Shown here: piece by piece, positions 1 to 30,812 of the stretch | Numbering within the stretch: the stretch's first letter is position 1 | Layout of the letters: the number at the start of each line of letters is the position of its first letter | Source: Clavelina lepadiformis | Lineage: Eukaryota; Chordata; Ascidiacea; Aplousobranchia; Clavelinidae | Assembly: GCF_947623445.1 (NCBI RefSeq) | Contig: NC_135243.1 | Location: forward strand, 4,156,501-4,220,500 | Length of the DNA stretch: 64,000 nucleotides | Direction of reading: 5' to 3' | The notes under the pieces: model-generated | The model's database searches: none | Told to the model about the DNA's origin: nothing | The model's input: only the letters and a program-made list of their open reading frames with translations | Program-made: the position numbers and the translations under genes

Positions 1-3000
1 GAGATCTTGTCCCGTTGTTGCAAGATTTTGAACAAATCGACCACGGACTCCACACGCTCCAGGTTATCAAACCTTCATAGTTTTCAAACCTTCTTTATAG
101 TTGTTACTGGGTGTATTTATTTACTAAGTGGTTGTCAATATTACCCCTTACATTGACTTAATTATTAGAAATAATTATTTATGTAGTAACTGAATAACTC
201 AAAGTAGTTTTTGGGTCTCTTAATCTGAATTTAACCACAGTTTCCTTCCACGAAAATAACTAATCAGTCTATAAATGAAAACGTTAAATATGGAACGCAT
301 ATTTGCATTGTCATAAAACGTAGCAAAGTTCAAGTACAAATGCAAGAAAGAGCATTATTCTATCATCATCACACAATTTCATACCTGATGACCCGAAGTT
401 TCTGATTGGATGATAACATTTAATCCCGTTGCTTGTCGCCGAATTGTTTCGGAAGAAGCAACAATCAAAACGCTGACATTGTTCACTAGAAAACAACGCG
501 CTGGACTGTTAAGTGACTGAGTCTGATAGCTTGACTGCCACTTACGTACAATACTTATCACTTGAAAGAAAATAACAACGATAATTGAAAAAAATTGAAA
601 GTATCCCGTACTAGTAAAGATTTCCGTGACCTCTAGGGGCATCTAACAATGGTCTTTACCTGGTAACTGCGGTTTGGTCTCCACCGCAAGGTTCAGGACC
701 CCAGTTACTCTGCCTTCTCAGGCAAGTCGAATAGATTGTCTTTGTACCGGCTATCCGGTATCCTTCAGGGCCGTCAACGCCTACAAATTTCATTGAAGAA
801 TTTATTTCACAAATGAATTAACTGTAATTTGAACAGACTGTTAACATATTCCTGGTAACTGTTATTGTAGTGAAAATTTTAAACAATAATATAAATTCGG
901 AATAAGATGCCTTTCCTTAGGTTACTGTCATTTAGTCTATATGTTACTTTTGTCTCACAATAAAAGTTTGCTGTATTTGAAACTAAATACAAAAACAAAC
1001 ACACACAGATATAATTCGCAAACTCACCGAAAACATCAGCCAACGTTGGTGGACACGCTTTGGCGTAATTACAAATTCTCCTCTGATACCGGTAGCCGGT
1101 ACAACGGAGCCGGGATATGGACGCCGTGCATTGTCTGTGACGTATCTGTTCACCAAGTTTTCCGCATGAGTGGCTACAGTGTCCCCATGACGACCATGGC
1201 AACCAGGAACCTTCCAGGTAACTTGCTGAAGTCAAGGGTTAAGGTTACTAATGACTATCAATTAATATTTCAACCGTTTGTTTAGGTTTGTTTGTAAATT
1301 TTGTATCTATTCTAATCTCTAATCTTCTTCTCAGTTTCATATAGTGATATAAAAGGTCTCAAACAAATAGATTAAATGTTATTGTTCAATATAGCAACAA
1401 CTTTTTCTTTATAACCAAGAGGCAGTGGGCAATGTTCTTATAAGCGCATACAGTCATTATGCATCATTTTTGGCATAAAAAATCATTTAGATTGCACATA
1501 GTTGTTTAAAGTTCTCGACATTTTCGATTTAAACATCGACCTTTATATCAGAATATAGGAAAAAATAATACGGTTGTAATTGGTAATTGGTGTAACTTGT
1601 CATCAACATATAGGCTACTGATATCAATTCGAAAAACGTTACGTTCATTTACAGTACAGCGACGTTAGATTTGTGAAATTTTCTTCTGCAAATGTGTAGT
1701 AGGACTATTGAAAAAATGATTTTACGAACAGGATGTACGGCTCACAACGACCACGTCACATAAGAGAGATAAGTTTAGAGTTAATTGAACGTTATTTATC
1801 AGTTTCCCAACAATTAACATACAGGCAGGCGTTTAACGCTATTTGTTTTACGAAGAATTACAAGAATTTCCCAGTTTTAAAATATCGCAAACTATATAAA
1901 TTACGTGTTTAAGAAGCTTAATAATAAACACATTTTTTTATCAAAATTAATGGCTGAAAATTGAGTAAGAATAACCAAAATTTAGAAGATTTACCTATTG
2001 TGATATCACAATGGGCTGAGTGCAATATAATTACCTTGAAGAGGCAAGCTACAAAAATAACAAAAAAACCTGGGTTGCATTCCTTTCTGTAATAATGCCT
2101 TCCTCTGACGTAATCAGTGGTGAGCTTAAATTCACACGTATTGGGACAGGTCTTTCTCCATGTCATTGCTTCCCTGGTGAAGTAAAGTTCCTCAGAAGAA
2201 GCTAGGATGTAAGATCTCCTTCTGATCGGAAGAACGACTCCCTACGATTTGACGAAATGCAATTAAAATTTATTTCTAGCGGAGGATTATACCGCTGCGG
2301 AGAGAGGTAACTTTACTTTTGGTTGGTTCTGTGTCGATTTTTTTTACCGGCTTTTGTTGTTTATTCATACTCGTACGTTATGTCAATCATATATCTATTA
2401 CAAAAAATAGGCTAATTGATACTGGGTAAATGGTAGCATCAAATCGCACTTTTCAAACTTTTCAAGGTTTTTTCAAACTCAACTATTTTCAGAGTAACTT
2501 CCAAAGACTGGTTGCTGACAGGTAATATGCAAGTGTTTATCGATTGAATAACAAAAGCGATTATAACGTACGAGCGATCAATCTCTTTTTCGTGGTTGGC
2601 TGTTAGTCGCGATAGAAAACACGTAATAGACGGTAAAAAGGAACAAACAAACAAATAGTTAATCTGCACGTGCAATGACATAATAGTAGTGACGCTGGCG
2701 ACAGTCCTAGGAAATGTCTTATAAAAACAAAGTTGTCGCAAATTGACCGATGTTTATTTGGTGCATTATTGAGTTCGGGATCTCAGGTTAAGAGTTTATT
2801 AAACAACTTAAAAGATGACTATAACCGGCGTTAAATAGATTGGTGGGAATTTATGCAGGTTTTTAAAACAATGGGCTATCATTAACATATTTTGAAAACA
2901 ACCTTCGTATGACACGGTTAGTGTGCGTAACTATACCACGAAAAAACCTGATACGACTAAAAGACATTTAAATTTTTCCAATACTTTGATTTGTACTTAC

Positions 3001-4171
3001 GCCTATAATAAACTAATAAACTAATTCCTTTTAATAAACTAAGCAATACAACTAATATGTTGACATAAACAAGGCTAATTGGCTGCCAAAAAAATAATTT
3101 GCTTGATTCTTTAACAACTTAATCAGGTTAAAAGCTTTGTTTATTTATTTTAGTAACCCACGTAAAACTCACATTCAATCAAACTTTATCATTTTACTAG
3201 AAGTTGTCTATCCACTTGAATTACTGAATACTAAAGATAAATTTTGTATACAGTCAATCAAATGTAGCTTTAAATTTAACGCTAACTTCAAGTGGATAGA
3301 AAGTTCTGAGAAACAGCACTAATACAACAGAACTGAACAGGCATAACGCTATATGAATTCGGTAACGGATTAACCAAGTACGGGGGAAGTGAAAATTTTC
3401 TTTGTTAAGTAATCGTTTTAAATTTAAACTGTTTTGAAAAACTAACAAACACCAGTTTAACTCGTGTCTACTTGCAAAAGTTTTTAAAAAACTGCCCAAA
3501 GATTTTAAGTTGCTTAATAAATAAAGAAATTACCCCTGTAGAATAAACAAGTTTCTCAACTCAAATTAACATGTGATTTACTAGCTCGGGGCCCCTAAAA
3601 GCGGGAGGCATGATGCAGCTACCACATTTGACCGGTCTTGATATACGTATATATATATTTCATTAACCATGACGTCATTACATTCGTCATAGTTTAAAAG
3701 TGACATTATACTCGTATGTTTCCTCACCGTGCATTCTTCTCCTATAAGGTTGCAGGCGTCTTTTGCGCTGGACAGGTCAGCAAAGTATATTGTGACGTTT
3801 TCATGTGTTATGAACTGTGGGATCACTGACGAGATATATCGCTTGTATGTGCAAAGACCTGCAAATATTTGAACACATACCAAGGTAGCATATAAGCATC
3901 TTTTGAGCTATTTACGAAGCATTACGAATGAAACCGTCATGGCCGCATGTTTTGTGATAAACTATCTAAAATCATGCAGATAAATGCATGAGTTAATTAC
4001 TGAATATATAGCGATTTGATTATGGTAACTAGGTTACACTCCGTGGTGAACTGCGACAAGGTTTAGACTAAATACTTTTGCTGTTTACAATTAAAACTTA
4101 CCCGAAGAAGCTTTAACAATTTGAACCGAAAGATTCAGAAATAAAAAAATATAAATCCAAATTAATTCCAT
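1..4171 (-). CDS. Secreted thrombospondin type-1 repeat protein, 5' part (3' end beyond window)
   Basis: Exons joined by hand: 4102-4171, 3668-3858, 2070-2241, 1028-1225, 660-780, 385-505, then a further repeat opening at about 1-75. Intron phases agree (1,0,1,1,2) through the first six. The first exon starts at ATG 4171 and encodes a hydrophobic signal peptide (MELIWIYIFLFLNLSVQIV). Next comes a Cys-containing segment of about 63 residues that I do not recognise, with an N-glycosylation site (NVT). A degenerate TSP1-like module follows (TWRKTCPNTC), then a canonical TSP1 repeat on a phase 1-1 exon (WLPWSSWGHCSHSCG) and a Cys-rich extension. At the left edge a new repeat begins (WSVWSPWSICSKSC). 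TSP1 repeats act in extracellular matrix and cell-surface binding; the specific role here is unknown. The 2070 and 3668 donors (gttttt, gttaat) are weak. Exon 385-505 is the least certain and its link to the edge repeat is unresolved. Confidence 0.62.
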
Positions 4172-4979
4172 TCTTGTCCAGTCAAAGTGCTTGATCAAGC
4201 TTACCTTATGATAACTCATATCAACTTATATTAAACGTAACTGGGTGGCGGGTTCTAGAACAGCAGCAACAGGTACCTTATTAAGCTCGAACAGATCATC
4301 TCAGAATAAGACAAGCTGCGATTAAACACAATTGGCCTAGCAAGACCCTCACTCAAATGAGTGTTAGACGCGAAATCTAGGCGAGAGATTGCTGTCAAAT
4401 GGATTTAGTTCTGGGTGATTCTTCACGTCTGTAAATTGCCAAAAGAAAACGCCTATAGTTACGTCATAAATTACTAAACGTGTTTGGTTTTTTTTTAGCA
4501 ATGACTTTTTATGACGTAATAATACATTTACGATCGGCGTAACACGCGACATTTGTCTGTGATGTTTATTTAGAAAATAAACAAATAAGGAGTAGGATAA
4601 ATAAAGATTTATCGAAAACGTTTGAATCTTTCAAACTTTGTTTTGACAGCAATTAAGTATGGCTTTGGCGTTGAAATTCTTCATGATGGTCCCAGCTTGT
4701 TTTCAGACCAAACTTTCCGAGCAAAAAATAACTGACACCGAAACGCCGACCCCCTGCAAAATTACCCCGGGTTGTTCGTATAATGAAGCGTGCCAAATCG
4801 CATTGGAAATTTTCCACGCGATTCAATCTCAGAAAAATATAAAGAAATAGTTCTTCAACGCTTCATAATCGTCAAAAATTGGGTTGCTTAAAGCAAAAAT
4901 GTAGCCTATCATATCATTGTCGTTTGCCGACTGTTCGTCATCGCAGACAGGGCGATTGAAAAGTATTTATGTACAAAGG
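4172..4979. other. Intergenic, upstream of the TSP1 gene
   Basis: No recognised gene. A 63-codon plus-strand ORF at 4659-4850 has three cysteines and is preceded by an acceptor-like tract (gttttgacag), but it matches no family I know and is probably chance or an unrecognised short exon. The stretch should also hold the promoter of the minus-strand TSP1 gene. Confidence 0.4.
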
Positions 4980-5541
4980 TTAACCCTATCCTAACCAGGC
5001 TCGCGAGTTTACAAAAAAACTAGGTGTGGCCGACCCCGCACACGCATTTTCAATCGTTAATTACAAGAAAACTATACGTCGTAAACTGATCGGATTTTGA
5101 CAGGTTAGTAGAAAAATCATCTGGCTTCCTGTATACATCATAATTGTAAAACTAAAGAAAGTGAATTTTGTGTAAATTAAGTATTTCTAAAAGTGACACA
5201 TTTCTAGAAATTCTTCTTGTTACGCCGCGTCCCCGCTGTGCGGAAAACCAGCTGACCGCGAGAAGAGAACGAAAGAGAATAGTTAGTCGAGTTATTGGTG
5301 CGTAAATGAGTAATACGCTTCAATGCGAAGAGCAGAGCAAAGCAGAGGAAAATTATGAAAATATCGCAATATCTTAAAAATTACAAAATCCAACTTTATC
5401 AAACAAACATGGACAGATAGCTGAACATTTTTTAGGAAAAGTCACCAAATTTCAAGTTTCTACAGCAAACAATGCAACTGTACGCCACGTTTTGCTATGA
5501 CAGTGTGCGGGAGAAGCCAAGCCTAGTTAGAATAGGGTTAA
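4980..5541. mobile_element. piggyBac-type MITE flanked by TTAA
   Basis: TTAA occurs at 4980-4983 and 5538-5541. Just inside are imperfect terminal inverted repeats: CCCTATCCTAACCAGGC on the left and CCCTATTCTAACTAGGC on the right in reverse complement, two mismatches in 17. A TTAA target duplication next to a CCCT-type terminus is the hallmark of the piggyBac superfamily. The roughly 554 bp body has no transposase ORF, so the copy is non-autonomous. Confidence 0.7.
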
Positions 5542-8500
5542 TTATGACGAATACTAGTGCGAAGAGTGATTTCAAATTCTTACTATAAGTACTATACTTA
5601 CGAATACTTTTTTAAATCTGACAGAGAAGGTGTCAATTACGTTCGCGAAATGTTCGGAGACAATTGACCGGCTGATGTACACTCAGTAATGGAAACTTCT
5701 TATTGAAATTTTTATAAACCAAATAACTAACTGCTTTTAAATGTGGTTGTCAAGCAGTGTGGTATGATCTATTCCAGTTGTCAATATGCATTAGCCTGTG
5801 ACTTCGGATTAAAAGATTTTGAAACCAAACTTCTTCACATAGAGCTACACATTTCTCATTTAGGCTAACCAAGCGACAATGCTAAAAACATTTCTAAATA
5901 CATTTAGGACTATAACCGTCGCAAATGGTAAATAAATATTTTGGAAAAAATATGCAATGATGAACAAATTTCATTACGTAAAACACATTAGGCTACGCGA
6001 AATTTAGGAATAAAAGTTAGTTAGTAGGCCTACTGTTAGGCTTTTCTATGAGAGGGCTGAGAAATGTTGATCCAGTAGCGTCTGGTAACAGCTTCTATTG
6101 TCCTGCAAGATTTTCTTTCCTGTATTTTAATCTTACCTTGTATCCAGGATTTTATAGATGTGGCTTTCAGTCTAATCAAGAAACTTTCACCAAATTAATA
6201 ATTGAAATAAATGACTTGCCTTTAGAGAAATTAACCAAACATTCATTCCTATCGGCTCACAGAAACAAATATATTAAATGCTTGATACAATAGTTAAAAA
6301 ATAAATTGCTTTTGTCCGGCGACAAAGTTGTACAGCTCAAGTGTCGGAAAGTTCTTGTTTGATCTTTTTTATATTCGCTCAAAACGAAGGAAAAAATGTC
6401 CGGTTCTCATGGACATCCTATAATAAAAAGTTTAATTATGGAGGATGGAAGTCCCACAAACCACCAAAAGGATTTTGATATTACGTAAATCGCTTTATCA
6501 GTGTCGACTTCAAATAAAACTCATCGAACAATAAAAATAAGATTATAGTTTCAATCACAACGACTTAATATTTAATAATTTGTAGTAATATTAATCTCAA
6601 AGAAAATATAACCGGCGCTAAATGCCTTAGGCGGCGATATAATTACTTCGACGCAGACCACATTAACACATTTGATGTGTTAATTCTATGGAATATATTA
6701 AAGAATATCTTTCTTCTGATAATCTACTAATTCATTCTTCACGATTTTACTTCTGGCTTCGAATACCACAAGATAGGACTGATTAATGCTGAAATCACGG
6801 TATGTAGTGATTGCTATTTCCAAATTGACATTTAACTGTCGCTGTTAAGAAATTCCTAAACATTGTTAATTAAAACGTTTACTGCTGTTTAACTTGTGAA
6901 CAATGAACAGCTCCATGAGACATTATATAGCCTAGCCAGCATCACGTGAAGTTTAGGAAAGAAAAATGGGTACGGTACAGTTTTCATGAGCAAGTAACTT
7001 AACAAATAAACCTGTCCAACATAATAATATAACATAACACGCAAATAAAGGCATACTTTAAATTGTAATAATTCAATACATTGCACGAGATAGGATAAAA
7101 TAGTCCGACTAATAATAAATAATATCAAGAAAATAACCTAAAACGACAGGAGATTCGAATTAACTGAAACGAAAACTGAGTTAAAACAGAAACATCTGCC
7201 ATGGAAGAGCATTATTTTGTGTCCTGAAGAACGTGATTGAAAAAAATGCCAGGTTGCAAGTAGAATTACAACAACAGTTCAAGTGACAGCATGAACCTTC
7301 AGCGGTTATAAGGAGGAGTCACCAAAGCAGTTAAAAGTCAAACCCTAGTTGAAAAGATTTGGAATGTCAGAGCAGGGTTGTATACGATGTCAACAACAAT
7401 ATGGTTGTTTTGCAAAATTGTTCTATCAAACAAGTATATTTCATATACTTGACACGAAAACAACTTTGAATTTCATTCGAAAACAGATAAATCGCAAAAG
7501 AATAGGTGTAGCCTACAATGATGTCTAGGCAAGTTTAACAAAAGAGTACGCAAAGCAAATCCCTAAAAAATCCAATAATACCCTGAATTTATTAAGTAGC
7601 TGTTGAATAACGGTAGGTAATCCCATGACGTCATAGGATACATGTAAAAACAAATTTGTTAACACAATGGGCGAGTACAATGGCCCTAATTGACTTGCTA
7701 TAGTGCACATTACATCTGAAACAAGAATACTTCATGTTTGAAATGTTGTAAAAATTGAAGGCAACAATGAAGCTATGAGTCTTGTAATTGATCAACAGTC
7801 TATTAGATCTGTAATGTCGTACAAGGAGGAACTTGATAAGAAAGTAACTGATTTAAATAAAGTCACAGTCTCAACACATAAAACTAAGACACATCAGGCA
7901 TATTTCGCTATTGTGTTCCCATTTTCATACAAACTGGCCAGCTTCCGTGTTCCATTGCTGGTCTTAAAATGATGTTCACGGGTCATCTACGGAATCTAGG
8001 GGAACAATTAACCTTAAACAAATGCACAGAAACTGATTTACGAAGACTTTTTCTGTTAAAAATCAGTGAAGAATTTTTGAATGATTGCAATGTAGAATCA
8101 GTCAAGAAAATGACAGTCAGCATCCAGACAAAAACGTAAGGGTTTCATGACACAACGTCACACAGTTAGAACACAATAACAATCAAGAGGTCCATGCAAT
8201 ATCGTGGCCAGGTAAGATTAATGTTTTGCATAAAGGATGATTCAATTTTGCCATTGAAGCAGGCAGCAAGCAATGTTTAAAAGCAGGTTGATTGATCTCT
8301 GTAGCTATGGTATTAACACTGGGAACAGTTCATGTGTCTTCATATAAACAATGTAAAAGATTGTGAAACAATGCAAACGTCGTAATGGTAACTTCATTAT
8401 CAAAAACGTACAAGACAGGATAAATACGAGAATTAATACTCTCACATGTTCGTCCACCGTATATTATCTTCGAAAAAACTTTAAGCTATCAAATAAAAAC

Positions 8501-10083
8501 TATTTCTTTTTAACGTTATTTTTATTATATTTTTCGGGAAAAAAGGACCATATTTGGAGAGGATGCACCCAAATGCTGAAAGCGGCCCAGAAACTGTCAC
8601 CATAATGTTGTGCATATTACCTCAAAAAATAGACATAACAAAAAGTGTAGCCAATGATCAAAGAACATAGCAATGAAGAACATAATTACATCAAAAAAAG
8701 AACTGTTTCACCAAAAATACTTTGCAAGCGTGGCTTGTGCAAATCAAAGAGATAAAAGTATTTTTGCTTCGTTGAACAATTACGAGCATGAACGATTACT
8801 TTGAAGAAAATTCTCCTACTGAAGAGCGCCACCCGGCGGGAGTAGTTAAATTATATCGAACCGTTGTTTTTCGTCGTTGATGATACGTAAGTGCATGTTC
8901 TGTGAATTCTATAAATCAACAAGCAATGTAAATGCAAAAAATGCAAATACACGATCACATACTGAGCATGCACTGTGAAGAATTGATAACACAGAACAAG
9001 CTTTGAACCAGCCTAAGCATCTTCCCAATTAGAACTACAAACGTTCAATTATGCTAAAATATGCTAGACAGCCATTTATTGTACGATATCACTACAATGT
9101 AGAAGCATTTTTAAGGTAACGTTTAATCTTGCAAAAACAAACATAAGATAAAATAAAAATCAACAACCAATGAGATGTAAACCGACATTGGCCACATCAA
9201 GTCCCTACATCACATGCAATGAGTGATTTATGCAAAGTTAAGAAGAGAAAACACAATCACAGTCATGAAAGTCATGCTGAAGTATGTGAGCAGAGTGTCA
9301 CTCTAAAATCACTAATAAACATGAGCAAATCATTAACCAGCCACATGCTCAACAGTTAGTCTCAACACAATATGCAATCTTCATGCATTTTATTAATGAT
9401 TCAATAGCAACTAGCAGTAGCTTTGAAACATGGATTGCCAATGGTAGTATTTCATAATTATGGACGTACCAAATTGAAAACGCTTCGGATTCATGAGATT
9501 ACATGTAAAAGATTTTGGTATTTTCGCAAATCGAAATCGACTTTCACTAATTTCGCTTAATCGACGTGGGAACAAAGAAGGGTAACTTTGTTTTTCGAAT
9601 AAAAAAACTCGATTCGTTTTTGCCTTTTTTGAAATTATAAGAAATGAACCGATTCACTGTATTTGTGGTCGATCATCATCATCATCATGCTTGATAGAGG
9701 ATTTGACCCGAATCTGTTACCACGATTCAGTTTTTGTGGGAGCAACAAACATGGTTGATATTTATGCAAAATATTTGTATTCAATTCGGCACATCCCTAA
9801 TTCCCAAAGTAGTAATAATAACACAACAGTGTTCCAAGTCTGAAATTTACATTGAATTTCAGTCTGCAAACGGAGAGGTGATATTTAAACCTCCTTGAAA
9901 CAGCAACAGCTGATGCCAGTAGTAAAATTTAAACACCAAGAAATATTTCAGCTCTACTAGGAGTGCATAACTTTTGTATTATAAAGAGGATTTCGACGGA
10001 CTTTCGATAAGCAATTGGTTGTTAAAATAGTCAAAAGGTTAGTGAAACAGATGAAAAGGAGTTAAGTCTTGTTTGACTTAGTG
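5542..10083. other. Intergenic and ADAP 3' flank, no gene recognised
   Basis: AT-rich, with only short unconvincing ORFs (for example plus-strand 6048-6293 and 7775-7972). It should include the ADAP 3' UTR at its right end. Visible structure is limited to a perfect 10-bp-arm palindrome near 6661-6683, an (ATC)n run near 9672-9688, and a degraded inverted-repeat element at 9471-9800 listed separately. Confidence 0.5.
9471..9800. mobile_element. Degraded inverted-repeat element, possibly hAT-like
   Basis: The left end reads tggacgtaccaaattgaaaac. The right end in reverse complement reads tagggatgtgccgaattgaa, matching as GGAYGTRCCRAATTGAA. The right terminus resembles the GGGATGTGCC ends of some hAT MITEs. 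No clear 8-bp target duplication is visible, so class and exact ends are uncertain. Confidence 0.3.
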
Positions 10084-18628
<8,545 letters not shown>

Positions 18629-20570
18629 ATTAACCTTTCAGCAAAACTTCAAAGTTATAAGTCCATTGTATGTTTGCAGATATCCAGCAAATAAATACAC
18701 AAGAAATGCTGATTGTTTTTATCTTTAAATACAACTGATTCAGTGATCCGTGCTTAAGTTAGTTTTTTATAGATTTATCTACAAAAAACATATATGGTAT
18801 GCTAAAAACATATATGGTATGCTGTATACATATTCTACAAATAAATCTTGCAATTATTGCCCATACAGATTGCTATAATCCAGACAGATACAGCACACAC
18901 AATCAATTCTGTATGTACACCATTTTCGCAAAATGAAAAAACAGTAAGTGAAGGTACTGAACCTGATAAGTTTCATGCAAACATTTACCAAGCCCATTGT
19001 CAACATCTAAGGCTATATGTATAAACAAACAACAAGTATTTATTTATGTATTTGTGGTGTTTTCTAAACACCAGACACTGACTTACCGAAACCCTGGGCT
19101 TCAATCACACCGAGTTGGTCCGACTGTTACACAGTTTTAGTTGGTTTGTAAATATTTTATATCGTATTGCCCAGGCAGTACAGCATTTTTTCGGTGGGAA
19201 ATTGTGCGTGCAAACACGCAGGCAAAATGTTGATGAATCTCGTATATGCAAGTGACAAACTTTCCGCAATGGCGGTACAGCAGCGCAGTTTAATAAAACA
19301 ATTTTGTCATAATCATAAAAGTTTCTAGGCCTTGACAGAAAACTTATATATTTGGCTTGGTTTCAAATAGGCAGATAGGCATCCCTATCAATCGAATTTT
19401 ATACGAAATAAGTAAATGTTGAAATGACTTGACTAACTTTTCAGCATTTACTTATTTATTATTGCATTCTGTGCAATGCGTACGTCGAAGCTCAGTTTCA
19501 GGTTGTGGAAGTGCCAAGGCAGGCAGGACCAAAGGTGTATGTGTCAAACTACTAGCGCATGCACCAAATGTGGAGTGCCACTTTATTAAATGTGACATGC
19601 CAAGGTTTCACTGCTGTACAGTGCACATCTTTATAGGCCCGACTGCAGAGTACGGCAAGAGCACACCAGAGATTTTTTTTCCGAAACAGCATTGCACACC
19701 AGGGCGAAGCGTGCCTCATAAAATTAAGTAACATCACAGTTGATACATCAACTGTAATAGCACTGTGTGCATGGGTGTGTGATCAGTGTATTTATGACTA
19801 ACATCTGAATTTTGTAAACCTGTTAAATGAGCTTGTCTTGTGTTTAATGAGTTAACGGTGGCAGTTTTCTAATATCTGTAATAAAAATTGCTGAGTATTA
19901 GTGTTTCCTAATGCAGTAACGGCTACGCCTACCGCCCTACCGGTGTGACCGATACTTTAATTTTGATAAAAAAAGGAAAAATATGCCACTAGCACACGTT
20001 AGACGACAATGACCTTGGCTAGCCATGCTCGGAAATGTGCAAAAGAATAGGAAAAATCTACAGCGTTCAAAATAACTCAGTAACTTGGCTAGGCTATACA
20101 GCTATACCCTAAGCTCGTCTTTGATTTGTTGATACTGCCAGCATCTTGGTTGAAATTTTTAATGCGGTCCTAGCAGCGATTTGAGTTTAACATCTCTGGT
20201 TTAGAGCCTGTCAGTTTATCAACCAACGAATTGATGTTACCGGTATATTCAAATAACTTTGAACTTAACCTATGTGCCAGCAAACATATGACATAGGCTA
20301 GTTAACCAGGTACGATCGTTTCCCTATGCCCCGAAGTAGGCAATCTCCCTTTTGCTTCATGAATGGGAGAAAAAAGCGCACCAGCATCAAGCTACCAGAA
20401 ACTCTCTGGCAGACAATATCTGTTAACTTTATTTAATCATTGGGTTAAATCATCGACTTAAAGGCCTGAATAGAAAGAAATAGATGTAATAAATAGAATT
20501 TTGATTAAACATTGCTATTGTCTATTAAAACACTTTTACTGTTTCTTTTCGCAAAGCCTTCTAATTTCAG
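18629..20570. other. ADAP upstream region, no gene recognised
   Basis: Lies between the ADAP start codon and the plus-strand lectin fragment. It includes a 20-bp perfect tandem duplication at 18784-18823 and otherwise AT-rich sequence with no domain-bearing ORF. A 100-codon plus-strand ORF at 19429-19731 has no recognisable motif. The ADAP promoter is expected here. Confidence 0.45.
18784..18823. repeat. 20-bp tandem duplication
   Basis: Two perfect consecutive copies of aaaaacatatatggtatgct upstream of ADAP. Confidence 0.85.
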
Positions 20571-20803
20571 GACCATCGTCATGGCATTGTTTGATAGAAC
20601 AAATCCTGTTTGGATCGGGGTGAATATTGACGAAGAAGGGCGATGGGTTTGGGTTGATGGTCAATCTTTGCATCCTGGACAACGCGATAACTTTTTGGAA
20701 GACGAACGATGTGGGGTCGCCAGCTTATAAAATAAACAATCGTAGATGCACAAACCGTCATCGTGCATTGTGTGAGAAAACTGTTCAACAATCTTGTATT
20801 TAA
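20571..20803 (+). pseudogene. C-type lectin terminal exon with a frameshift
   Basis: After an acceptor (ttctaatttcag, ending 20570) the frame encodes the core of a C-type lectin domain: PVWIGVNIDEEGRWVWVDG, then QSLHPGQRDNF and ERCGVA. It meets TAA at 20728-20730. The missing end of the domain resumes one frame over as KINNRRCTNRHRALCEK and stops at 20801-20803, so a one-base shift separates the WIG core from the closing Cys. It resembles the last exon of the lectin gene at 57540-60575 (WIGL, WIDGQSL, LCEK), but the QPD-type sugar-binding loop is shortened. I found no upstream lectin exons on this strand. A solitary decayed exon fits best; a sequencing error or a polymorphic allele remains possible. 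Confidence 0.72.
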
Positions 20804-21876
20804 ACCCCAAGAATCAGACTGATGAAGGCAATAAAGCATTCATTGAAGTATATTGCACTCTAGTTTTTAGTCTCCATGTGTGTATATGTTAAATGCAACG
20901 TCATGGGACAGTGACACCAGCAGGTCTTACTTTCAGCAAAAAAATCTCCGGAATGAAGTTGGTTTGCGGAAAATGGGCTTAACTTAATTCCGGTAACACT
21001 GTCTGCTGGTATCATGCCTTGAATGACAATGCAATACACCGTATGTTACTAGGAGGCTGGGGATGTAATGAAGAAAAGCTTTATCAGTAAGGAACATGTC
21101 GCTTAATCATGCCGCTTTCTTAAGCCTTTGCATTCGTTATACGATTAGAACATGTTGGCCAGGGAATAACCATATGCTTGCTTTCCAAAAATTGATTGAA
21201 AGTCGCGGCCTAACTGACTCCCAGATCACTGAAATGCGGCCTTAGACTAAGAAAGGTTTCTCAACCCATTACGTATTGATACCCAGGTTAACCTATTCCG
21301 ACTTTGTCCAGCCTACACCCTAAAAATTCTGAAATTCTATACCTTTTAAGTTTTGGTGAGCGATAAAACACATACTTTTAATAACTGGTGAATATTAACG
21401 TTAAGGCATCATGGTACCGTTATTCTTGCATGCGGATAAGCGTTAGACACGACACAGCTGGTAGTAAATAGTACATAAAAATTCAGTAAGAAAAGTTGAC
21501 AGCACCTGAAGAATATGATTATGCCCCGCATTGAAATACTGCAGCGATTACAAAAGTGCTTAAAAAGCGATTGCAACAATTACACAATATATGAAAATTA
21601 AACTGTCCTGTACTAAGACATTCACAATATACGAAGGCGTCTAAATTAATTTTGCATGATTAATGCGATTAAGTTACACTTAGGGCTTCAACCAGTAGCT
21701 AGAAATTTCATGTTTCCTGAAAAAATTAATATATCATTTAAAGAAAACCATAATCTTTTCTTTAAAAAAAACGGTACTGTACATACTAATTTAATATTTG
21801 AAGCAAGTCCGTGAATATTCATTACAAGTGGTACTAGGAACAACCAACTCACAGAAGACAACATGGCAGTGTTGTA
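20804..21876. other. Region between lectin fragment and MET 3' end
   Basis: No gene recognised. It should contain the 3' UTR of the minus-strand MET gene at the right end. A weak foldback joins 'accagcag' near 20919 to 'ctgctggt' near 21003. The sequence is otherwise AT-rich and unremarkable. Confidence 0.4.

Positions 21877-30812
<8,936 letters not shown>

Noticed and set aside
3195..3310. Inverted repeat ctatccacttgaa / ttcaagtggatag
   Set aside because: Real 13-bp arms, but the flanks show no duplication or wider symmetry. It is too weak to call a mobile element.
2811..6630. Motif ATAACCGGCGYTAAAT at about 2821 and 6608
   Set aside because: Two similar 16-mers with unrelated flanks, insufficient to define a repeat family or a regulatory site.
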